54,025 bases of DNA from Candidatus Allofournierella merdavium (GTDB lineage: Bacteria; Bacillota; Clostridia; Oscillospirales; Ruminococcaceae), in contig DWYI01000068.1 of the NCBI GenBank assembly GCA_019118765.1, forward strand, positions 1-54,025, written 5' to 3'. The position numbers and the translations under genes were made by a program. Of the stretch, positions 8,522 to 15,526 are shown one piece after another; the stretch's first letter is position 1, and each line of letters opens with the position of its first letter. A model generated the notes under the pieces. The model was not told where the DNA came from. It made no database searches and saw nothing but the letters and a program-made list of their open reading frames with translations.

Positions 8522-9205
8522 ATGCGCATCTTGCTGATCGAGGACGACGAAGCTTTGCGGGCGGTGCTGCTGCCGGTGCTGGAAGAGGCCGGCTTCGGCT
8601 GCGACGAAGCGGCCGACGGCACCTGCGGGCTGGAGTTGCTGCTGCACAATCCCTACGACGTTGCGGTGGTGGACCGGATGCTGCCGGGGATGGACGGGCT
8701 GGCGCTGGTGCGCGCAGCCCGCGGAAAGGGCTGCGCCGTGCCGGTGCTGATGCTCACGGCGCTGGGCCGGGTGGAGGACCGGGTGGACGGCCTGGACGCC
8801 GGGGCGGACGACTACCTGGCCAAGCCCTTTGACAACCGGGAACTGATCGCCCGGCTGCGGGCGCTGGGCCGCCGCCCGGCGGACACGCTGGAGAGCGGCT
8901 CGCTGCGCCGGGGGGACCTTTCGCTGGACACTGCCGCCCTGACCCTCGCCGGCCCGGCGGGCACCGCGCGCCTTTCCAAAAATGAGAACGCCCTGCTGGA
9001 GGCCCTTTTGCGCCGGGCGGGGCAGCTGGTGAGCCGGGAGGCGCTGTTCCACGCGGTGTGGGGCGCGGAGGACTTTGTGGAGGAGGGCAATCTGGACAGC
9101 TACATCCACTTTGCCCGCCGCCGTCTGCGCGCGGTGGGCAGCGGGGCGGCCATCCGCACCGTGCGGGGCGTGGGCTACTGCCTGGAACCGGGAGGCGCAT
9201 CATGA
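8522..9205 (+). CDS. OmpR-family response regulator (cassette A)
   Basis: A 227-residue protein. The receiver domain has the acidic pair Asp8/Asp9, phospho-acceptor Asp51 (VVDRMLPGMDG), the Thr of LMLTALG and Lys of LAKPF. A winged-helix DNA-binding domain occupies about 128-222, ending in the typical IRTVRGVGYCLE. GGAGG stands 8 nt before the ATG. It overlaps the kinase gene by 4 nt (ATGA). It probably controls the divergent lipoprotein-transporter operon and itself through the phased repeats at 8436-8484. Its paralogue is at 12757-13437. Confidence 0.93.
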   Translation: MRILLIEDDEALRAVLLPVLEEAGFGCDEAADGTCGLELLLHNPYDVAVVDRMLPGMDGLALVRAARGKGCAVPVLMLTALGRVEDRVDGLDAGADDYLAKPFDNRELIARLRALGRRPADTLESGSLRRGDLSLDTAALTLAGPAGTARLSKNENALLEALLRRAGQLVSREALFHAVWGAEDFVEEGNLDSYIHFARRRLRAVGSGAAIRTVRGVGYCLEPGGAS

Positions 9206-10464
9206 TCCGGGCGCTGCGGCTGCGGCTGACGGGGCTCTACGCCCTGCTGTCGGCGCTGGTGCTGGCCGCCGCCCTGCTGACGGGCGGGGTGCTGGAGGCC
9301 CGGGCGCTGGCCCGGGCCGAAGACGAGAGCCTTCTGACCGCGGCGGGCACGGTGGCCCGGCGCCTTTCCGCCAACACGCTCTCGGATGCCTGGCTGACCG
9401 AGCAGGAACAGGCGGGCGGCTGTCTTTTCTACCTGCAGGACAACGGCGTGCCTCTGGTGCACACCGAGCACAACGGCGCCGCCGCCCTGCTCACCGGCGA
9501 GGCACTGGAGCGGTGCGCGGCCCTGGGGGCGGGCCAAAGCACGGTGTTCGATTTTGAGGCGCAGAGCGGCGGCCGTTACCGCTGCGCGGCGCTGGCGCTG
9601 GCCCCGGTGAACCTGCGCCATGGCCCCCGGCTTCTGCTGGCGCTGCGGGACACATCCGCCCTGCGGGCCGCTGTTGCCGGCGTGGCCTTGAAATACGCCA
9701 TTTTGTGGCTGAGCGGCACCGGGCTGCTGGCCGCCGCCGGGGCGCTGCTGGCCCGCATCGCCCTGAAGCCCACCTCCGCCGCCCTGCGCCAGCAGAACGA
9801 ATTTGTAGCCGCCGCCAGCCATGAACTGCGGGGCCCGCTCACCGTCATCAAAAGCAGTTTGCAGGCCGCCGCCTGCGAGCCGGAACGGCAGAAAAAGCTG
9901 CTGGCCATCGCCGCCGGGGAGGTGGAGCGGCTGCAGCGCCTTACCGGGGAACTGCTGTTCCTGGCGGGGCAGGACGCTCACATCCTGCGCCTTACTCCCG
10001 GTGAACTTGCGCCGGACGCGTTTCTCCTGGACGTCTGGGAGGCATACCGCGCCCCGGCCCGGGCCAGCGGCCACGAACTGACCGTGCAGCTGCCGGAAGA
10101 GCCCTTTTCCCCCATCCGGGCGGACAAGGCGCGGCTGGAACAACTGCTGGGCATCCTGTTGCACAACGCCATGGAGTACGCCCCGGCGGGCACGGCCATC
10201 GAACTTGCCGCTATGCCCCGCGGGCGCGGGGTGGTCTTTTCGGTGACCGACCACGGCCCCGGCGTGCCGGAAAAGGACCGCCAGCGCATCTTTCGCCGCT
10301 TTGCCCGGGGAGAGGAAAGCCGCACCGGCAAGGAGCACTTCGGCCTGGGGCTCTCCATCGCCCGGCAGATCGCCGACCTGCACGGCGGCCGCCTCTGGGT
10401 GGAGGCCGCGCCGGGCGGCGGCGCGGTGTTTCTTTTGCAGCTGCCCGCCGGGCGGTGCGTTTAA
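9202..10464 (+). CDS. sensor histidine kinase (cassette A)
   Basis: A 420-residue membrane kinase. The first helix is at about 8-27, an extracytoplasmic sensor of about 135 residues follows, then a second helix (about 163-187). The dimerisation and phospho-acceptor box is SHELRGPL with His207; the usual Thr after Arg is Gly, a mild oddity. The catalytic domain has the N box (LHNAMEYAP), DHGPG and GLGLSIA. It is translationally coupled to its regulator. The extracytoplasmic domain matches no sensor family I can name and could sense either a small ligand or the loaded lipoprotein encoded divergently. A strong terminator follows 11 bp after the stop. Confidence 0.92.
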   Translation: MIRALRLRLTGLYALLSALVLAAALLTGGVLEARALARAEDESLLTAAGTVARRLSANTLSDAWLTEQEQAGGCLFYLQDNGVPLVHTEHNGAAALLTGEALERCAALGAGQSTVFDFEAQSGGRYRCAALALAPVNLRHGPRLLLALRDTSALRAAVAGVALKYAILWLSGTGLLAAAGALLARIALKPTSAALRQQNEFVAAASHELRGPLTVIKSSLQAAACEPERQKKLLAIAAGEVERLQRLTGELLFLAGQDAHILRLTPGELAPDAFLLDVWEAYRAPARASGHELTVQLPEEPFSPIRADKARLEQLLGILLHNAMEYAPAGTAIELAAMPRGRGVVFSVTDHGPGVPEKDRQRIFRRFARGEESRTGKEHFGLGLSIARQIADLHGGRLWVEAAPGGGAVFLLQLPAGRCV

Positions 10465-10475
10465 ACTGTAAGACA

Positions 10476-10505
10476 GCCCCGCCGGGTTTTCACCGGCGGG
10501 GCCTT
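10476..10505. terminator. shared terminator between kinase A and lipoprotein B
   Basis: A perfect 10-bp GC stem (GCCCCGCCGG with its complement) encloses a 7-nt loop at 10476-10502 and is followed by a T-rich run CTTCTTCTT. It lies between two convergent genes 46 bp apart, so it probably serves both strands. Confidence 0.8.
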
Positions 10506-10510
10506 CTTCT

Positions 10511-12616
10511 TCAGCCCTGTTCCGCCAGCCAGAGGGCCGCGCCCTGGCGGGCGGTCTCCACCGCCTCGTCCAGGCTGGCCCCGTCCAGGTATTTCTGGGC
10601 CCCCGCGCCCACCGCGCTACGCAGCACAGTGGAGGGCAGGTTCGGCTCCATGTCCTCCAGCACGGCCACGATGTCGGTGTTTGTGGCGGTGCCGTACTGG
10701 GCAAAGCCCTCCTCCCACTGGCTGAGTACCGCGCTCTTCAGCACCGGCACGCCGTCGTAGGTGTTCTGGCTCTGCACCTCCTCGCTCAGGAGGGTCTGGA
10801 TGAACTGCATCGCCCCCTCGGGGTTTTTGGCGCTGACGTTCACCGCCGCCACGCAGGCGGGCTGGATGCTGGTGGCGCCGGAAGCGGTGGCCAGCGCTTT
10901 CACCTCGCCGGCGTTGGTCCCGCCGGCCCGGGAGGCGTAGTAGAAATCGCCGCCCAGGCTATTCAGGGAATAGACCGGCGAGCAGAAGGCCCGGCAGATG
11001 CAGTTGGTAAAATTGCTGGCGGTGCCGTTCTGGGGATGGTAGAAGGTGCCGTCGGGCCGGTCGAAGGGGGCGCCGTTGTAGAGGGTCGCGGCGCCGCCTG
11101 ACCGGATCTGCCCCAGCAGCTCATAGAACCCGCGGCAGGCGGCCTCGTCCAGCTGCCCGTTCTGCCAGATGTCCCTGGCGTAGAGGGGGTAGAAGGTGTC
11201 AAACATCTGCACCGTGTTGTAGTAGGCCAGCAACGGCATGGTCTCGCTGCGCCCATCGTCGTAGATGTTGGCCTCGTCGCGCAAGAGGCCGGCCAGCGTC
11301 TCCGCATCCTGTATGCTGGCCAGGGTGGCTTCGTCCGCCCCCGCCAGCAGCGGGAAGGCCCGGGCGGGCAGGGCGAACAGGCCCTTTTCGGTCTGCCACA
11401 TCCCCGTCAGGTTTTGCAGCATGCCGCCGGTGTCCACCTTGCCGGAGAGATCGGCCAGCAGACCCTTTTCCACAAAGCTGTCCACCGGCATGTCGTCCAG
11501 GATGAGCACGTCCGGCCCCGCGCCCGCCAGCAGCTGGGTGTTCAGCTGGGTCAGCGCGTCCTCGCGGCTGCCGCTCACGGTGGAAAGGCCGTCCTCCGAG
11601 CCCTCCTCCAGGCCCCAGGTGTAGGCGGCGGTGCCGCCGGTGGCCTTCTGCCAGGCGTTCACCGCAGCCTCCACCGTGTCGGAGCGGTACAGGCTGAACA
11701 CCGTCACCTCGCCCCCGCTGGACACGGCAAGCTGAGCGTCCCACCGATAGCGCAGCAGGCGGCTGTTGCCGCTGGCCATGTTGCCGTCGCTCAACTGGAA
11801 ATAGAGGGTCTCGTCCGGCCCCACCGCCGCCGACTGCACGAAGACACCGGGGTCGGAGAGGGCGTAGCGGCTGCCGTCCAGCGCCAGTTCGGCGGTGGTG
11901 CCGCCCAGGGTGTAGTGCCAGACCTTGTTCTGGTCGTCCAGCATATAGTAGCCGTTGGCGTTGCCGCAGAGGAAGCGGCTGCCCATCTCCACCGCGGGCA
12001 ACTCCAGCTGCACCGGCGCGCCGGAAAGGTCACAGGCGCTCAACTCCATGGAAGTGTTGATGGTCAGCAGGGTATCGCCGCAGACGGCCAGCCCCCCGAT
12101 GGTCTGGTCGAAGGCCAGCGCCGCCTCGCCTGCGGGCAGGGCGTCCAGCTTTCGGGCTGTGCCGTTTTCCACCGCAAAACAGGTTGTCTCGGCGGTTTTT
12201 TCGGCCCCCTCGGTGATCTCCGTCACATCCCAGTAGAGGTTGCCCTCCCGGGTGAGGTAGGCGGTGGGATAGGCGACGCCCTGGCCCACCTGGGCGGCCA
12301 GCTGTTCAAAGCCGCTGCCGCTCTGCTCCTGCCAGCTGCCGTCCTGCCCCATGGCGTACCAGTGGGCCGTCTGCTGAGATAGGGGCGTGGCGGGATTCTC
12401 CACCGTGAAGGCGTTCAGCACGCCGTCCACCACGAAAAGGCCCACATTGTAGTTGTGGTCGGGGGTGATGTCCTCCTCCACATAGCCGCCGGTGGTCTGG
12501 GCGGCGGGGGTGGCGGATGGGCCGGCGCCGCTCTCGTCGGCGGCGCAGCCGGCCAGCAGCGCGCCGGCCAACAGGGCGGCAAGGGCAGCGGACGCGGCCC
12601 TGCGAAGATTTTTCAT
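10511..12616 (-). CDS. lipoprotein: propeller-like half plus solute-binding domain (cassette B, no permeases)
   Basis: A 701-residue lipoprotein with lipobox LAGC (Cys24). It is a diverged paralogue of the 6064-8376 product: both have a short ITPDHN or VTPDEN motif after the linker, a beta-rich N-terminal half (here about 40-300), then a solute-binding half starting at VTVFSLYRSDTVEAAVNAW with the shared GPDVLILDDM segment. The Asp-box seen in the first protein is not recognisable here. AAAGGAGAA precedes the ATG. No permease or ATPase gene adjoins it. It may share the cassette A permeases, or act only as a sensor for its own kinase. It converges on kinase A and is divergent from its own regulator. 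Confidence 0.8.
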   Translation of the reverse strand: MKNLRRAASAALAALLAGALLAGCAADESGAGPSATPAAQTTGGYVEEDITPDHNYNVGLFVVDGVLNAFTVENPATPLSQQTAHWYAMGQDGSWQEQSGSGFEQLAAQVGQGVAYPTAYLTREGNLYWDVTEITEGAEKTAETTCFAVENGTARKLDALPAGEAALAFDQTIGGLAVCGDTLLTINTSMELSACDLSGAPVQLELPAVEMGSRFLCGNANGYYMLDDQNKVWHYTLGGTTAELALDGSRYALSDPGVFVQSAAVGPDETLYFQLSDGNMASGNSRLLRYRWDAQLAVSSGGEVTVFSLYRSDTVEAAVNAWQKATGGTAAYTWGLEEGSEDGLSTVSGSREDALTQLNTQLLAGAGPDVLILDDMPVDSFVEKGLLADLSGKVDTGGMLQNLTGMWQTEKGLFALPARAFPLLAGADEATLASIQDAETLAGLLRDEANIYDDGRSETMPLLAYYNTVQMFDTFYPLYARDIWQNGQLDEAACRGFYELLGQIRSGGAATLYNGAPFDRPDGTFYHPQNGTASNFTNCICRAFCSPVYSLNSLGGDFYYASRAGGTNAGEVKALATASGATSIQPACVAAVNVSAKNPEGAMQFIQTLLSEEVQSQNTYDGVPVLKSAVLSQWEEGFAQYGTATNTDIVAVLEDMEPNLPSTVLRSAVGAGAQKYLDGASLDEAVETARQGAALWLAEQG

Positions 12617-12649
12617 GACGGGTTCTCCTTTCGGTTTGGCGTTGCCGTC

Positions 12650-12724
12650 ATTCTACCAGCGCTGCCTCTAAGCACTCTCTAAAAGTTTTAGAGATTGTTT
12701 AGAGCTTCGCCGTGGTAGTATAAT
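12650..12724. promoter_or_regulatory. divergent operator-promoter of cassette B: phased TTTAGAG repeats in a dyad
   Basis: On the plus strand TTTAGAG occurs at 12687-12693 and 12698-12704, an 11-bp period, followed by TATAAT at 12719-12724. On the minus strand TTTAGAG (12683-12677) and CTTAGAG (12672-12666) have the same period, followed 10 bp later by TAGAAT (12655-12650). The two inner repeats form a perfect 17-nt palindrome at 12677-12693. The layout copies cassette A at 8420-8500, but the repeat sequence is different. The -35 positions are weak, fitting activation by the adjacent OmpR-type regulator. Confidence 0.65.
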
Positions 12725-12756
12725 TGTATCACTCTGAGGAAAGGCCGGGTGGCACT

Positions 12757-13437
12757 GTGAGAATTTTACTGGTGGAAGATGAAAAAGCGTTGTGCCGGGC
12801 CGTGCGGGACACACTGGCCGCCGCCGGCTACACGGTGGACTGCTGCGGCACCGGCCCCGACGCGCTGGACGCCCTCTGCGCCGGCAGCTACGACCTGGTG
12901 CTGCTGGATCGGATGCTGCCGGGGATGGACGGGCTCTCGGTGCTGCGCCAGGCGCGGCAGGCGGGGGTGCGCACGCCGGTGCTGATGCTCACCGCCCTGG
13001 ACGCGGTGGGCGACCGGGTGGCGGGGCTGGACGCCGGCGCGGACGACTATCTGCCCAAGCCCTTCGCCACCGAAGAACTGCTGGCCCGGGTGCGGGCGCT
13101 GGGCCGCCGCCCCGCCCAGTGGGAGGACAGCCGCCAGCTGCGCCGGGGCGACCTGGTGCTGCAGCCTGTCGGCCGGTTGCTCACCGGCCCGGCGGGCGTC
13201 TGCACTCTCTCCCACCGGGAGTGCGAACTGCTGGAACTGTTTCTTCGCAGCCCCGGCGTCACCCTGCCTCGGGAGCGCATCCTGCTGAACGTGTGGGGCC
13301 CGGACAGTGAAGTGGAGAGCGGCAACATCGACAACTACATCCATCTGGTGCGCCGGCGGCTTCGGCTGGTGGGCAGCAGGATGGAACTGGTCACCTGCCG
13401 GGGCGCGGGCTACCGGCTGGAGGCGATCCCATGCTGA
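12757..13437 (+). CDS. OmpR-family response regulator (cassette B)
   Basis: A 226-residue regulator. I chose the GTG at 12757: an in-frame TTG at 12724 falls on the last base of the -10 hexamer and so cannot be in the transcript. GGGTGG lies 4 nt before the GTG. The receiver has Glu7/Asp8, phospho-acceptor Asp51 (LLDRMLPGMDG), LMLTALD and LPKPF. The winged helix ends in VTCRGAGYRLE. It overlaps the kinase gene by 7 nt. It is closely similar to the 8522-9205 regulator, and changes in the recognition helix should explain the different operator repeats. Likely target: the divergent lipoprotein gene and itself. Confidence 0.93.
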   Translation: MRILLVEDEKALCRAVRDTLAAAGYTVDCCGTGPDALDALCAGSYDLVLLDRMLPGMDGLSVLRQARQAGVRTPVLMLTALDAVGDRVAGLDAGADDYLPKPFATEELLARVRALGRRPAQWEDSRQLRRGDLVLQPVGRLLTGPAGVCTLSHRECELLELFLRSPGVTLPRERILLNVWGPDSEVESGNIDNYIHLVRRRLRLVGSRMELVTCRGAGYRLEAIPC

Positions 13438-14711
13438 GGCGGCTGCGGATCCGCATCACCCTGCTGGCGGCGCTGCTCACCGGCGGGGTGCTGGTCTGCA
13501 CACTGCTGTTCGCCTTCACCGTGACCCGGCGGCAATACCTGGACAACCGCCGCGCAGCATTCGCGGAGGCAGTGGCCCAGCTGCAATACCAGTGGGATCG
13601 CTACGACCGGCTGGAAGGCGACTGGCTGGCACAGCTGGAGGCGCAGACCGGCATGAGGCTGCTGCTGACGGAAAACGGGCAGCCCCTGCTCCACACCCTG
13701 CGGGCGGATGAGGACACGCGGGTCCTTTTTGCCGCGGCCCGGCGGGCCGCCGAACAGCGCGGACTGGACATCGGCACACCGCCTCTCACGGGAAGCCAGA
13801 ACGCGGATTTTACCTATTCGGAAAAGGGCGGGGATTACCGCTGTGCGGTGCGGATGGAGGGCACCGCCGGCGGACGGTGGACGAGCCTTGTGGCGGTGCA
13901 GTCCCTCGCGCCGGAACAAGTCTACACCCTGCGGCTGGCGGCGCTCTTCGGGCTGGCGGCCGCCGTGGGCGGGGGCGGCCTCGCGCTGGCAGGCTGGTTT
14001 GTGGCGGGCCGGGCGGTGCGCCCGGTGGGCCGGGCCATAGACGAGCAGCAACGATTTTTGAGCGCTGCCAGCCACGAGTTGCGCACCCCCCTGGCGGTGA
14101 TCCGGGCCAACGCCGGTGCCGCCCTGCATCGCCCGGATCAGGCCCAGACCTATCTCTCGGTGATCGACGGCGAGGCGCAGCGGATGGGCGCGCTGGTGGA
14201 CGAACTGCTGTTGCTCTCCGCCGGGGCCAGCGCCCGCGCCCGGCTGCGGCCGGAACGGCTGGAGCCGGACACCTTCCTGCTGGATTTTGCCGAGGGCATG
14301 GAGCCGCTTGCCCGGGAAAAGGGCCGGGAACTGCGGATGTGCCTGCCGCGCGAGGCTCCGCCGCCTGTGCAGGCCGACGGCTACCGGCTGCGTCAGCTGC
14401 TCACCATCCTGCTGGACAACGCCCTGCGCTTTGCCCCTGCGGGCAGCGCGGTGGAACTTCGACTCACGGAAAAGGGGCGCCGGGTGCGTTTTTGGGTGAC
14501 CGACCACGGCCCCGGTGTGCCGGACAGGGACAAGCAGCGCATTTTCCGGCGCTTTGCCCGCGGCCATGAAGCCGAGGACGGGGCCCGACACTACGGCCTG
14601 GGCCTGGCGGTGGCCGCCGAACTGGCCGCGCTCCACAGCGGAAGGCTGTGGGTGGAGGACGCCCCCGGCGGCGGGGCCGCCTTCTGTCTGGAACTGCCCG
14701 CCGGACGCTGA
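13431..14711 (+). CDS. sensor histidine kinase (cassette B)
   Basis: A 426-residue kinase with helix one (about 8-30), an extracytoplasmic domain of about 135 residues and helix two (about 168-195). The phospho-acceptor box is canonical, SHELRTPL with His215. The N box is LDNALRFAP and the glycine boxes are DHGPG and GLGLAVA. It starts 7 nt inside the regulator gene. It is paralogous to the 9202-10464 kinase: the cytoplasmic halves align well and the sensor halves poorly, which suggests a different signal. A terminator follows 14 bp after the stop. Confidence 0.92.
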   Translation: MLRRLRIRITLLAALLTGGVLVCTLLFAFTVTRRQYLDNRRAAFAEAVAQLQYQWDRYDRLEGDWLAQLEAQTGMRLLLTENGQPLLHTLRADEDTRVLFAAARRAAEQRGLDIGTPPLTGSQNADFTYSEKGGDYRCAVRMEGTAGGRWTSLVAVQSLAPEQVYTLRLAALFGLAAAVGGGGLALAGWFVAGRAVRPVGRAIDEQQRFLSAASHELRTPLAVIRANAGAALHRPDQAQTYLSVIDGEAQRMGALVDELLLLSAGASARARLRPERLEPDTFLLDFAEGMEPLAREKGRELRMCLPREAPPPVQADGYRLRQLLTILLDNALRFAPAGSAVELRLTEKGRRVRFWVTDHGPGVPDRDKQRIFRRFARGHEAEDGARHYGLGLAVAAELAALHSGRLWVEDAPGGGAAFCLELPAGR

Positions 14712-14725
14712 ACGCCCCTCTCCTC

Positions 14726-14756
14726 CCCCGCCGGTCTCGCGCCGGCGGGGCCTTTT
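14726..14756 (+). terminator. terminator of cassette B regulator-kinase operon
   Basis: A perfect 9-bp stem (CCCCGCCGG with its complement) and a 7-nt loop are followed by CCTTTTTG. Confidence 0.8.
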
Positions 14757-14835
14757 TGCGTCTCTCTCCCCTTTGCCGGGCGCACCCCCCGTTCGCCACA
14801 GCGGCGCCGCTGCTGCCCTTGCGCCGCGGCCCATA

Positions 14836-14872
14836 GAAAAACCGGGGCGCCCTTTTGACAAGGGCGCCCCGG
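14836..14872 (-). terminator. terminator of the BlaI-type regulator gene
   Basis: A perfect 13-bp stem (14842-14854 with 14860-14872) and a 5-nt loop. On the minus strand it is followed by TTTTTCTATG. It lies 80 bp past the stop of 14952-15323. Confidence 0.75.
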
Positions 14873-14951
14873 CCGTTTCAGAGAGCAGAAAATGCGATCC
14901 GTGTTCCGTACCGCAAGGAGCCGGTTCATGGTCGATTCAGCGCTCCGCTCT

Positions 14952-15323
14952 TTACTTCTCCTTGCGTTTTTCGTCGATCATGGCTTGCAGTTCGTCCAGC
15001 GTGTTGTCCGACAACTGGTCGGAGTTCAAAAAATTCGCGAAAAGGCTGGCGAAGCTGCCGCCGAACATCTTGTCCACCAGAGTGGTGGTCTCGGCGCTTT
15101 GCACCTGCTGCCGTGTGACAAGGGGCGTTACGATGTACTTGGGATACTCCCGGGAGATGGCTCCCTTGCCCTCCAGCCGCTTGAGAACAATGTAGGTAGT
15201 GCTTTTCTTCCAGTTGTACTTCTTGAGAAACGCGTCGGCCAGGTCCGCCGCCAGGCAGGACCCGTGCTCCCACAGATATTCCATCAACAGAAGTTCCGAG
15301 TCGAAGATCTTGATCTCTCCCAT
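14952..15323 (-). CDS. BlaI/MecI/CopY-type transcriptional repressor
   Basis: A 123-residue regulator. The N-terminal winged helix (about 1-70) has the family pattern: IFDSELLLMEYLWEHG, a recognition helix around WKKSTTYIVLKRLEGKG, and the wing ISREYPKYIVTPLV. The C-terminal helices (about 80-118) would dimerise. Relatives repress beta-lactamase, PBP2a or copper genes and are inactivated by cleavage by a BlaR/MecR-type membrane protease, or by a metal. Neither a BlaR-type protease nor a target enzyme is encoded nearby, so the target is elsewhere or it only regulates itself. GGGGGGGATAC precedes the ATG. Confidence 0.85.
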   Translation of the reverse strand: MGEIKIFDSELLLMEYLWEHGSCLAADLADAFLKKYNWKKSTTYIVLKRLEGKGAISREYPKYIVTPLVTRQQVQSAETTTLVDKMFGGSFASLFANFLNSDQLSDNTLDELQAMIDEKRKEK

Positions 15324-15341
15324 CGTATCCCCCCCATTTTA

Positions 15342-15389
15342 TTATTATAAATTTATTATCAGTTTATCGTTTCCCCCGCCGCGCGTCAA
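15342..15389 (-). promoter_or_regulatory. promoter and AT-rich dyad of the BlaI-type gene
   Basis: TTGACG (15389-15384) and TAAACT (15366-15361) are separated by 17 bp on the minus strand. Immediately downstream is a very AT-rich stretch containing the palindrome ATAAATTTAT. It is placed where an autorepressor would bind, but the typical MecI TACA/TGTA arms are not obvious. Confidence 0.5.
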
Positions 15390-15455
15390 GTAAAACTCTT
15401 CCGAAAAACGCGGAAAAATGTGAAATTTTCGTCAGCGCCCCCCAGGGCACGATGA

Positions 15456-15507
15456 AAGCCCCGGCGGGCAACTCGCCAAGAATATGGCCAGCCGCCTGCC
15501 GGGGCTT
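15456..15507 (-). terminator. long hairpin after nrdJ
   Basis: AAGCCCCGGC-type arms (15456-15469 and 15494-15507, one mismatch) enclose a loop of about 24 nt. On the minus strand it is followed by TTTCATC, a weak T-tract. It lies 20 bp beyond the nrdJ stop. Confidence 0.5.
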
Positions 15508-15526
15508 CGTTCATCTTTGCAAAAAC

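Noticed and set aside
12724..12756. Upstream TTG start for the cassette B response regulator
   Set aside because: The TTG begins on the last base of the TATAAT hexamer, so it would not be transcribed from that promoter; GTG at 12757 aligns with the family N-terminus.
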